A stretch of DNA of 64,000 nt from Photobacterium sp. SKA34 (lineage in GTDB: Bacteria > Pseudomonadota > Gammaproteobacteria > Enterobacterales > Vibrionaceae), in NCBI RefSeq assembly GCF_000153325.1, contig NZ_CH724142.1, forward strand, positions 395,464 through 459,463, read 5' to 3'. The notes beneath the pieces were generated by a model. That model made no database searches. It saw only the letters and a list, made by a program, of their open reading frames with translations, and was not told the DNA's origin. The first letter of the stretch is position 1, and each line of letters begins with the position of its first letter. Below are positions 48,317 to 56,244 of this stretch, piece after piece. The position numbers and the translations under genes are program-made.

Positions 48317-48438
48317 GATGACTTCCTTTATTAACTTCAGTTTTTATTTTTGTCTTGCCACTATTACAGTATTGGCTAATGCAAGCTAGCAGCAAAAATA
48401 CAATATTTGTTTACGTATTATGTTCTCTGTAATGACCA

Positions 48439-48775
48439 CTATAAAACATGGAACATAATGTACGCTCGTTGAATAAACCAAAAAGACGCCATGATTCCCA
48501 TAATGTATAAAGGTGTTTTTTGAAACAACTTATGATGAAATACAGGCACTTTAGCGCACAATTTCAATAGCATTATAAGAAACGATAAGAAGATCAATTG
48601 CCCGAGTTCAACACCGATATTAAAACAGGCGAGGGCTAACGGAATGCTGGTTTGGCTTAATCCTACTTCTTTTAATGCGCTGGCAAAACCCAATCCATGT
48701 AATAAACCAAAGGAAAACGAAATTAGCCACGGAAACTTTCGGCTTAACGTTGGGTGCTGTTTGTCATAAGGGCGA
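48439..48775 (-). pseudogene. C-terminal fragment of a HupE/UreJ family membrane protein
   Basis: About 112 residues match the second half of a HupE/UreJ-2 protein, a nickel or metal permease-like family: FGLLHGLGFASALKEVGL, then ACFNIGVELGQLIFLSF. The first half is missing. The reading frame begins abruptly at the left end of the IS66 element, whose terminal bases add a spurious start (MGRLQLT). No matching N-terminal half is found on the other side of the element, so adjacent DNA was deleted. Confidence 0.82.
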
Positions 48776-48816
48776 GTAAGCTGTAAACGCCCCATGAACC
48801 CACGGGGCGATATTTG

Positions 48817-50360
48817 TTAGTGTTTGAGGTTCCAAGGTAGGAGTGCATCGATATCGGGCTCAGCTTTCGCGAGCTCTTTCATGCACTTGACCATGTAGTC
48901 GTAGAGGATAAGGCCGTTGGCTTTCGCAGTCTCGACGATGCTGTAAAGCATCGCACTCGCATCAGCACCATTTGGCGTGTTCGAGAACAACCAGTTCTTT
49001 CTGCCAATGACCAGCGGTTTAATTGCGCGTTCAGCGCGGTTATTGTCTATCGATAAGTGACCGTCATCGATATAGCGGATCACCTTCGGCCATTGGCCGA
49101 GCGTGTATTTTATCGCTTTACCCAGCGGGCTAGACGCTATCACTTGTTGAGATGTCATCCACTCGTACAACTCGTCCAGTATCGGTTTGCTATGCAGTTG
49201 ACGTTCTGCTTTTCGTGTTTCGACAGTCGCACCTTTTAAGCGCGATTCTATCCCATAGAGCTTCTGGATTTTGGCCAGCGCTTTATCTGCTTTGCCTGAC
49301 TTACCTTTACCTTGAAGCTTCTTAGCCTCCATGAACTTTCGCCGTGCATGTGCCATGCAGCCAACATTGGTGACGTGATAAAGACCATCATAGGCACCAT
49401 AGCCATCGGTTTGTAGATAACCACTGTAATCCCCCAAGAAGGCAACAGGGCATGCCCTCGCGCGACTGTTTTGATAGTCGTACAAGGCAATATTCTTCAC
49501 ATTGGGGAGTGCGGCTTCTGGCGAGTCTGCGCCCGAGCAGTAGAGCCACATGTAACACTGTTTTTCTTCCTTGAGAACATTGAGTGGCGTTTCATCCGCC
49601 TGGACCACCACTTGTTGAAGTAGGTGCTCTTTTAGAGCGGCATAGAGTGGTTTGAACTTCTCACTAACTTGGATAACCCATCTGGCCATAGTGGTTCGTG
49701 ATAGCTCGATTCCCGACTGGGTAAACAGCGACTCTTGGCGGTAAAGTGGCATCGCGTACTGGTATTTGCCAAGAATGATGTTGGCAAGCAAGCTTTCTGT
49801 GGCAAAGCTCTTCGGGATAATGCTTTGCGGTGCTGGCTTTTGAACGATGTGATTGCTGTCTTCAGTTTGCTCGCACTGGCGGCAAGCATATTTAGGGCGA
49901 ACATATTCCAGCACTTTGAGTACGGCTGGCGAAAACTCCAGCTTTTCACTGCTGTCTTCACCGATTTTATGCAGGTCATGATTGCAGCATGCACACTGCT
50001 TTTCATGGTCGTCTAAATCAAGTTCGATAACTTCACGAGGTAAGGTCTTTGGAAGAGGCTTACGCTTACCGCGTTTCTTCGTTGTGGTTGTGGTGGTCGT
50101 CGTAACCTCAACCTCTTCTTCCTTAGCGGCTTCACATTCCGCTTCGTTGAAGAGGTCACCTTGAGATTCATCGTAGGGCTTTAACGCCTCCGAGCGTTTG
50201 CGACTGGCGGTCGAAAGCCAGTTGAGTTGCTCAAGCAGAGATTGACGCTCTTGTTTCCACTGAGATTCGCTGTGTTTTGCAACGCCAACAACTCTTTCAC
50301 CATCGCTTGTAGCTCGGCAACATCTTGGCTTTCTGGGTTGATATTTGGCGTCTTTTTCAT
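48817..50360 (-). pseudogene. tnpC: IS66 transposase TnpC, frameshifted near the N-terminus
   Basis: The DDE transposase of IS66 would be about 514 residues. The main frame from 49914, extended upstream, contains the zinc-type cysteines (CACCNHDLHK, YACRQCEQ), the DDE core (QADETPLNVL, TDGYGAYDGL) and the C-terminal NNRAERAIKPLVIGRKNWLF. The first 27 or so codons from the ATG at 50360 (MKKTPNINPESQDVAELQAM) are in another frame. Adding one base to the TTTT at 50275-50278 joins them as LLALQKHSESQWKQ. A run of eight threonines lies in the linker before KKRGKRKP. As it stands the element is probably not autonomous. Confidence 0.85.
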
Positions 50361-50419
50361 GGCATTTATTATACTAAAGTCATGCCGTTAACGCTTGGTG
50401 GATATAGCTTTATTATCGA

Positions 50420-50773
50420 TTAAGTCATTGTAAAATCGTTTATTTGAACGGGTTTATGGCCGATAATCGTGAAGCCAGAAAGCAGTCTATCAAGCTCGCA
50501 TTGAGTCAGGGTAAACACGTCATTTTTCTCTTTTGACGGCCATTTATACTTGGCTTTTTCAAGGCGTTTATACCAAAGTGCAAAGCCTGTTTTATCCCAG
50601 TACAACACTTTGATTTTGTCGCGCTGTTTATTGGTAAACAGGAATAGTGCGCCGCTTCCCAAGGGTAAATCGGTGTCACTTTCGATAATCGCCGCGAGGC
50701 CATTGATGGACTTTCTAAAATCGACACTCTCACGATACAGATAAATATCTGGTGCACTTAGCATATGTTTCAT
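50420..50773 (-). CDS. tnpB: IS66 accessory protein TnpB
   Basis: The 117-residue protein is the IS66 Orf2. The opening IYLYRESVDFRKSINGLAAI and the GALFLFTNKQRDKIKVLYWD segment are diagnostic. It is needed for transposition but its exact job is not known. It overlaps tnpA by 4 nt. Confidence 0.92.
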   Translation of the reverse strand: MKHMLSAPDIYLYRESVDFRKSINGLAAIIESDTDLPLGSGALFLFTNKQRDKIKVLYWDKTGFALWYKRLEKAKYKWPSKEKNDVFTLTQCELDRLLSGFTIIGHKPVQINDFTMT

Positions 50774-51090
50774 GACAAGGCTCCAATGAGTTCTGCCAGG
50801 TAGGCAGCGGGCGTGCCTTGAGGAATACTCAGCTCAACGTCGTTGACAAAAAGTGTCATATTCGCGGTAGGTATTTGCGTCATATGGTAACGTGTTGTCT
50901 GCTCTACAACGTTTGCTTTGACGAAGCCGTTAGTCTGTGGTGTTTGAAGGTGTGTTAACTGTTGGCGTTTGGCATGAAACGTGGAAAGACTTAATCCGTG
51001 ATGTTCACAAAAAGCACGTTGAGTGAGTTGGCTGGATTCATAGCACTCAAACAAAGTCTGCCATTCTTGATTGGTACGTCGTGTTGCCAT
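50770..51090 (-). CDS. tnpA: IS66 accessory protein TnpA (helix-turn-helix)
   Basis: This 106-residue protein is the IS66 Orf1, with a helix-turn-helix at residues about 8-40 (EWQTLFECYESSQLTQRAFC, then HHGLSLSTFHAKR). It is the first gene of the element and overlaps tnpB. Confidence 0.88.
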   Translation of the reverse strand: MATRRTNQEWQTLFECYESSQLTQRAFCEHHGLSLSTFHAKRQQLTHLQTPQTNGFVKANVVEQTTRYHMTQIPTANMTLFVNDVELSIPQGTPAAYLAELIGALS

Positions 51091-51354
51091 TTTAAATCTC
51101 CTTTGGATTGGAGATTTGATCTTATTCTTCGAGTAAAGTGATTAGAATGCGGTGTTTATGGCACGCTTACGTTTGATTTACAGTATGTTTTGAGTATTAA
51201 GCCTGTATTAGCTGAAAGTTGAATGTTCTTGTTTAAGCCTTGAGCAAAGCTATGAGTAAACGCAAAAAATTAGTATTTGTACTACTATAACACTTGCTAT
51301 AAATCTGTATCTTGGTGTAATTTCTCACCACTATTTTTATTTGGAATTATGATC

Positions 51355-51927
51355 ATGCCAAAGGCTAGCGATATTAAAAAATTTGCTGCTATTGAACTTA
51401 ACGGTAAAGTAGCTCTTGTAAAAGAAATTACTAAGCTAACACCTAGTGGTCGTGCTGGCGCAAGTCTTTACAGAATGCGTATTTATGATGTAGCTACTGG
51501 TACTAAATCAGACGTTAGCTTTAAAGCTGATGAAATGGTTACTCTAGCAGACTTCCGTCGTACTAAAGCTTCATTCTCTTACATCGACGGTGAAGAGTAT
51601 GTGTTTATGGATGATGAAGATTACACTCCGTATTCTTTCAACAAAGAAGCTATTGCGGAAGAACTATTGTTCATTACTGAAGATACTAAAGGTATCGAAG
51701 TTCTTATTGTTGATGGCTCGCCTGTTGCTATTGAACTTCCAGCGACGGTTGAACTAACTATCGTTGAAACGGATCCATCAATCAAAGGTGCTTCTGCAAG
51801 TGCACGTACTAAGCCTGCAACACTTTCAACGGGCCTAGTTGTTCAAGTTCCAGAATACATCGCGAATGGCGAAAAAATTAAAGTTAACACGGCTGAGCAA
51901 AAATTCATGAGCCGCGCTGACAAGTAA
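51355..51927 (+). CDS. yeiP: Elongation factor P-like protein EfpL (YeiP)
   Basis: The 190-residue protein is the YeiP/EfpL paralogue of elongation factor P, which helps ribosomes past difficult proline-containing and other stalling motifs. Three beta-barrel domains are expected. The tip loop reads [11 protein letters not shown], with an arginine at the position that is modified lysine in EF-P. The blocks [19 protein letters not shown] and [16 protein letters not shown] are typical. I chose the ATG at 51355 (TTGGAA about 8 nt upstream); earlier in-frame starts have no support. Confidence 0.93.
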   Translation: MPKASDIKKFAAIELNGKVALVKEITKLTPSGRAGASLYRMRIYDVATGTKSDVSFKADEMVTLADFRRTKASFSYIDGEEYVFMDDEDYTPYSFNKEAIAEELLFITEDTKGIEVLIVDGSPVAIELPATVELTIVETDPSIKGASASARTKPATLSTGLVVQVPEYIANGEKIKVNTAEQKFMSRADK

Positions 51928-51956
51928 TAGATTACTTATAATCTATACTGCATATA

Positions 51957-52008
51957 ACCAGTCTACATTTTGCTGACTTTTAGTTAAGCAGATGGGCTGG
52001 TTTTTTTT
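51957..52008 (+). terminator. Terminator after yeiP
   Basis: AACCAG at the left pairs with CTGGTT at the right, with further imperfect pairing inside, followed by T8. Confidence 0.8.
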
Positions 52009-52037
52009 GGGTACAATATGTTACGAAGTAATGGGTA

Positions 52038-52436
52038 GTGCTATATCAAATACGACAAGCCAAAAAATCAGATCTTACTGCAATATACCATTAGAGAAGT
52101 GAGCTATTTGGCGAGCACTGTTATCCCGATGTTTTATTTCGCCAAGCATATGATTGTTGGCCAAGTGGGTTATTGGTTGCCATTTCTGAAAGTGAACATG
52201 TAGTAGGGTATGTACTCGCAAGCCTAAGTTTTAATAAGCAAGTCGAAACAGAGCGTGAAGTGTAGACATTAGGTATTGCTGTTGCGAATAATGTGTAAGG
52301 TAAAGGTGTCGAAAAAGCCTTGTTGAATGAGGCGTTAGCGCAGCTAGCTGATTACAATCGTGTGTATCTAGAGAACACTGCAAGGAAGTTATATCAGTTA
52401 CTAGGCTTTGTAGAGATAGAGAAAGAAGAGGATTAA
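52038..52436 (+). pseudogene. GNAT acetyltransferase pseudogene with three nonsense codons
   Basis: One continuous frame from GTG 52038 to 52436 reads as a GNAT protein of about 132 residues: IRQAKKSDLTAIYH at the start, FGEHCYPDVLFRQAYDCWPS, SEHVVGYVLASLSF, then the acetyl-CoA region TLGIAVANNV-GKGVEKALL and the end ENTARKLYQLLGFVEIEKE. It is interrupted by TAG at 52092, TAG at 52263 and TAA at 52296. No frameshift is needed. The last stop replaces a residue of the Q/R-x-x-G-x-G/A loop. Three independent stops make this a true pseudogene. Confidence 0.88.
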
Positions 52437-52527
52437 CTTGGTTGTGGCACACCAATAATTAATATGGGCTTCAATCGCAAAGAGATGGTATATGTTGTTT
52501 AAGTAGGTTGATATTATTTTTACGGAA

Positions 52528-52554
52528 ATAAAAAAGGGCATCCTAAGATCCCCT
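52528..52554 (-). terminator. Terminator after the first cold-shock gene
   Basis: On the minus strand a GGGGATC/GATGCCC hairpin with one mismatch is followed by T6. Confidence 0.7.
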
Positions 52555-52579
52555 TACTTCTTCAACTGTTCGTTGTAGA

Positions 52580-52789
52580 TTAGATGCGCTCAACGTTAGC
52601 AGCTTGAGGACCTTTTTGGCCTTGCTCAACGTCAAAAGAAACCTTTTGACCTTCTGCTAGAGATTTGAAGCCTTCACCAGCGATAGCACGGAAGTGAACG
52701 AATACGTCAGCGCCGCCATTGTCTTGAGTGATGAAACCGAAACCTTTCTCATCGTTGAACCACTTAACGATACCAGTTGCTTTAGACAT
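52580..52789 (-). CDS. Cold-shock domain protein (CspA family)
   Basis: The 69-residue protein is a single cold-shock domain that binds single-stranded RNA and DNA and melts RNA structure. RNP1 is KGFGFIT and RNP2 is VFVHFRAI. It is almost the same as the second cold-shock gene 480 bp away (differences include [20 protein letters not shown] and the C-terminus). GGAGAC lies 6 nt before the ATG. A long leader without other genes precedes it, as is common for csp genes. Confidence 0.93.
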   Translation of the reverse strand: MSKATGIVKWFNDEKGFGFITQDNGGADVFVHFRAIAGEGFKSLAEGQKVSFDVEQGQKGPQAANVERI

Positions 52790-53199
52790 GTTATGTCTCC
52801 TGAAAATAAATTAATGTGTTACTTATGTACAAAAGAATATTGAAGCGCTTCAGGACAACTGTGTACGTTTGAACAGTGTAACGAAGTTTTTCTTTCACTT
52901 TGTTTCATAAATAGCCCTGTTATACAGGACGTTGATATTAAGCCATTTTCGATTTTAAAGAGCAAGTGAGTTACTGATTTATCGCGTTATAATGTGAGCC
53001 GTATTACAAAAATAAAAGCAAAGAATAATATGAAATAGGTGTCTTATTGAGCAAGGTGGTTAATACCTATCAGGAATTTTAATAATAACAGGGCTATCAA
53101 TATCTATAAGCGTGCTCTAATCTTGTGTTTTTAACTGATAAATTACAAATAAATAGTCGATTATATCTATTTGGGTAAGGTGGGGAGATGATTGTTTGT
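52790..53199. other. Leader region of the first cold-shock gene
   Basis: AT-rich region between the two cold-shock genes. It probably holds the promoter and a long 5' leader for the gene at 52580-52789. I could not identify a clear cold-box motif. Confidence 0.5.
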
Positions 53200-53227
53200 A
53201 AAAAAAAGGGCCGCGAAGACCCTTTTA
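53200..53227 (-). terminator. Terminator after the second cold-shock gene
   Basis: On the minus strand AAAGGGTC pairs with GGCCCTTT (one wobble) and is followed by a T9 run. Confidence 0.85.
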
Positions 53228-53271
53228 TCAAGTGCTATGTGAACTAACGCAAGCGATAGATAAGCAAGTGT

Positions 53272-53481
53272 TTATGCTTTTTCAACATTTGCAGCTTGTA
53301 GACCTTTAGGACCTTGCTCTGTTTCGTAAGAAACTTTTTGCCCTTCAGTTAGGGTTTTGAAACCGTCGCCAGTAATCGCACGGAAGTGTACAAATACGTC
53401 AGCACCGCCGTTATCCTGAGTGATAAAACCAAAACCTTTCTCTTCGTTAAACCACTTAACGGTACCTGTTGCTTTTGACAT
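53272..53481 (-). CDS. Cold-shock domain protein (CspA family), second copy
   Basis: The 69-residue protein is a second single cold-shock domain with the same RNP motifs ([15 protein letters not shown]). The two copies lie in tandem on the same strand, each with its own terminator and long leader, so they look like a local duplication with separate regulation. AGGAGAG precedes the ATG. Confidence 0.93.
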   Translation of the reverse strand: MSKATGTVKWFNEEKGFGFITQDNGGADVFVHFRAITGDGFKTLTEGQKVSYETEQGPKGLQAANVEKA

Positions 53482-53998
53482 GTTCTCTCCTGATAAACTT
53501 TACATCAAACACTGTGTTGCCAATATCGGGTTACTACGCTATTTGAGCTTGAACACTTCTAGGAAGTTATCTTTGTCCAGATTACATAGTTGTAAACGAG
53601 TACTGGTCTATCTCAAGAGTAGGCGTTGATATGCCATTTGCAAATACAGGAAGTTTTTTTTTGTGGGAGATTTCACAAAAGGTACCATTTTGTTATTGCA
53701 CATTACATCTATTGTCTGATTGTCATAATTATTAATAAAAATAAGGCGATTTATTGTAAAATATCAAAAAGTTGTTGATCAGCTTGTGCGATATTTAAGC
53801 GAGAAACATAAGTTGATGTTCATAGAATCATCATTGAGCATTTAATCATGAGTATTGCTTGAGTTTACGAATGACTTTCTGATATAACGATTTCAGTAAT
53901 AAACTGAGACTCGACGGTTATGTACTAGGAAGTGCATTATTTTATCCCTTGCATTAAATCAGTTTCACAAGGTTTTATTTTCAGACTAAGGACTACAC
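53482..53998. other. Gene-free divergent region between csp and tmaR
   Basis: AT-rich DNA that must contain the leader and promoter of the second cold-shock gene (minus) and the tmaR promoter (plus). No further gene or clear motif is seen. Confidence 0.5.
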
Positions 53999-54310
53999 AT
54001 GAACAACATCCTTGAACTCGTTCGTCAAACACGTCGTAAAAACAAACTAAAACGCGAAATTCTAGATAACGATCGTAAGATTCGTGATAACCGTAAGCGT
54101 GTTGAGTTATTAGAGAACTTGATGGATTACATTAAGGCCGATATGAGCCATGATCAAATCGTTGAAATTGTTGAAAACATGAAAGGCGATTACGAAGATC
54201 GTGTTGATGATCATATCATTATCAGTGCAGAGCTTTCGAAAGAGCGTCGTGAAGTAAGCAAGTCAGTAAAAGAGCTGAAGAAAGCTGAAATCGTTGCACA
54301 TAAACACTAA
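53999..54310 (+). CDS. tmaR: PTS system regulator TmaR (DUF496/YeeX)
   Basis: The 103-residue coiled-coil protein matches YeeX, now called TmaR, which in E. coli localises at the poles and holds enzyme I of the phosphotransferase system there. The blocks [31 protein letters not shown] and [20 protein letters not shown] are nearly the same as in E. coli YeeX as I recall it. It is basic and highly charged throughout. A strong terminator follows. Confidence 0.9.
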   Translation: MNNILELVRQTRRKNKLKREILDNDRKIRDNRKRVELLENLMDYIKADMSHDQIVEIVENMKGDYEDRVDDHIIISAELSKERREVSKSVKELKKAEIVAHKH

Positions 54311-54371
54311 TTCTCAGCACTCAAAAGTTGAGAGTGTGCAAAAGATATAGCATGCTTATATTAGTTAAATT

Positions 54372-54398
54372 AAACCGAGCGTAATGCTCGGTTTTTTT
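54372..54398 (+). terminator. Terminator after tmaR
   Basis: AAACCGAGC pairs with GCTCGGTTT around GTAAT and is followed by T7. Confidence 0.93.
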
Positions 54399-54477
54399 AT
54401 ATCTATCTTAAGTAACAACAATATCTATAGTGCTGAGCTTTAAAATTTTATCGCTGATTGGAAATATTACTTGAGGC

Positions 54478-54536
54478 AAAAAATAGCCCGAAACGACTCC
54501 TGTCTCGGGCCTAGGGGAATGGCTCTCGTAAGAGCC
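54478..54536 (-). terminator. Two-hairpin 3' element after rsmF, possible 3'-derived sRNA
   Basis: On the minus strand a GGCTCT/AGAGCC hairpin is followed after 10 nt by GCCCGA/TCGGGC with a 13-nt loop, then TATTTTTT. The second hairpin and U run act as a terminator. The pair of GC-rich hairpins in AT-rich surroundings, about 130 nt past the rsmF stop, resembles the 3' end of a small RNA, either independent or processed from the rsmF message. Confidence 0.65.
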
Positions 54537-54667
54537 TTGCGCTAACTGGTTAGTAAATGGAGTTTGATTACACTTTCAATGTTAGTAGAATAATGTTTAT
54601 TTTCCAGTTATTGCATTTAATAAAATTACCATTAACGATGCTATATGACATTAACGATATTTTTATC

Positions 54668-56098
54668 TTAAATATCAAACAGGTTAGTGTCGCGAACTAA
54701 TTCACGGGGTAAGCCGTTTTTAATACGGTTGCTTACCCATTTACCAATACCAATCGGGTAATCACGGTAAGTAACAATCACTTCACCTTTGCCAGCTGGT
54801 ATTTCTGGGCGAATATCGCGTCCCATGAACCATTCTTTAGCTTGTTCAACATTAAGTTCAATAGCTGTAGATTCTTTTCCTGTTGCCAATGTCATCACTG
54901 CTTCATGCTGCCAGCGATAGCCTTTCTTATGTTGTTCTGCGAGCTTAATACCAATACGTTGGAAACGAATCTCACCAATTAAAGTACGAAGCAGAGAAGG
55001 GAATAGCCAAACTTCTTTATCACGTAACCAAACATCGTGTTGCTCAGGTAAGGTAATATCTAAATTTTGTTTTAGCTGTTGGGCAATCTCTTGTTGTTCT
55101 TTTTCTTTTAGCTGAGTAAATGGGAATTTACCCATACGCTTTTTAACGCTGTCGGTTTCAACAGGTGCTAGCTTGCGAATACGAGCGACAAAGAAACCTT
55201 CGCTATCAAAAACCTGTGGGTAAACGTGTAGGAAACCGTCTTCAGTGAGTGATTTATCAGCGCCATCAAATAAGGTATTGAGTGGTTCAAATTCTACAGC
55301 ATCGCCAAATTTTTCTTTTAAGAAATGACAAACGTCTTGGTTTTCACTTTGGTTTAATGTACATGTCGAATACACCATAACACCGCTAGTTTTCAGAGCT
55401 TGGAAGGCGCTAATAATGAGGTTTCGTTGTACTTCGGCAATTTCATCAATAGAAGCTAGGCTCCAATTTGCCATCGCATCTTCATCTTTACGAATTGCAC
55501 CTTCACCAGAGCATGGCGCATCTAATAAGATCGAATCAAAAGATTCAGGTGCCCATGTGCCAAATACACAACCATCAAAATGGGTCAGCGCCGCATTGTG
55601 AACACCACAGCGTTGTAAGTTTGAATGAAGTACTTTAATACGGCTTGCGGCCAACTCGTTGGCAACCAGTGCGCCACGGTTTTGCATTGCAGATGCGATT
55701 TGGGTGGTTTTAGAACCTGGTGCTGATGCCATATCTAATACACAGTCTAATGCGTTATTATCTTTTAACAACGCGGTGACTGGCATCATCGAGCTTGCTT
55801 CTTGAATATAGAAAAGTCCTGCCATGTGCTCTGCGGTATTGCCAAGAGACACAGTATCTTCATCTTCTCGTTCAATCCAAAAGCCGGTATCACACCAAGG
55901 AACTGGCGTTAATGTCCACCCTCGATTTGCAACACGCACTAAGAAATCCTCAACACTAATCTTAAGTGTGTTGACGCGAATGCTGCGACGAAGAGGTGTT
56001 TTACAACAAGCAATAAATTCATCGATATCTAAATGCTCAGGCATGGTTTGCTTGATTAAATCGATAAATGCGTCAGGGATGTGAATATTCGGATGCAA
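54668..56098 (-). CDS. rsmF: 16S rRNA m5C1407 methyltransferase
   Basis: The 476-residue protein matches RsmF (YebU), which methylates C1407 of 16S rRNA. Landmarks are TPLRRSIRVNTLKISVEDFL, the SAM site LDMASAPGSKTTQIA, and the two catalytic cysteine motifs DAPCSGEG and STCTLNQSEN. The C-terminal 150 residues form the extra RNA-binding part. No ATG is available at the right place: the gene seems to start at TTG (56098), just before the conserved PDAFI segment, without a strong ribosome site. It follows letB on the same strand but after a terminator. Confidence 0.92.
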   Translation of the reverse strand: MHPNIHIPDAFIDLIKQTMPEHLDIDEFIACCKTPLRRSIRVNTLKISVEDFLVRVANRGWTLTPVPWCDTGFWIEREDEDTVSLGNTAEHMAGLFYIQEASSMMPVTALLKDNNALDCVLDMASAPGSKTTQIASAMQNRGALVANELAASRIKVLHSNLQRCGVHNAALTHFDGCVFGTWAPESFDSILLDAPCSGEGAIRKDEDAMANWSLASIDEIAEVQRNLIISAFQALKTSGVMVYSTCTLNQSENQDVCHFLKEKFGDAVEFEPLNTLFDGADKSLTEDGFLHVYPQVFDSEGFFVARIRKLAPVETDSVKKRMGKFPFTQLKEKEQQEIAQQLKQNLDITLPEQHDVWLRDKEVWLFPSLLRTLIGEIRFQRIGIKLAEQHKKGYRWQHEAVMTLATGKESTAIELNVEQAKEWFMGRDIRPEIPAGKGEVIVTYRDYPIGIGKWVSNRIKNGLPRELVRDTNLFDI

Positions 56099-56200
56099 AG
56101 GAAGGATCTCTATTAACTAGCTAATGATGCTGATTTTATAACAGATTGGTATGAATTGCAGTTTTTGCTAATACAAAGCGTAATAAAGGCTTTTCTGAAT

Positions 56201-56231
56201 AAAAAAGAGCACCGAAGTGCTCTTTATTTTG
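56201..56231 (-). terminator. Terminator after letB
   Basis: AAAGAGCACC and GTGCTCTTT form a tight hairpin; A6 and T-rich runs on both sides let it act on the minus strand. Confidence 0.85.
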
Positions 56232-56244
56232 TTTGATTTAGCTG

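Larger units (their letters stand above)
48776..51170 (-). mobile_element. IS66-family insertion sequence, about 2.4 kb
   Basis: The ends are GTAAGC-type: GTAAGCTGTAAACGCC at the left and, on the other strand, GTAAGCGTGCCATAAACACC at the right. The three genes tnpA, tnpB and tnpC are in the standard order and orientation. The 8-bp flanks (AAGGGCGA left, GTTTGATT right) do not match, so the usual 8-bp target duplication is absent, which implies a deletion or rearrangement at one end. tnpC has a one-base frameshift. Confidence 0.88.
54311..54667. other. Region between convergent tmaR and rsmF
   Basis: It contains the tmaR terminator and, on the opposite strand, two strong hairpins ending in a U run (54478-54536). 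Otherwise there is no gene. Confidence 0.6.

Noticed and set aside
50060..50100. Eight-threonine run in TnpC as a coding microsatellite
   Set aside because: The codons are mixed ACG, ACC and ACA, and such linkers occur in IS66 transposases; there is no sign that it is a variable repeat.
52092..52298. Stop-codon recoding in the acetyltransferase frame
   Set aside because: Two different stop codons (TAG and TAA) occur, no recoding element is seen, and all other genes in the window use both as normal stops.
52231..52455. 74-residue minus-strand frame
   Set aside because: It is the antisense shadow of the acetyltransferase pseudogene, which reads as a family protein on the plus strand.
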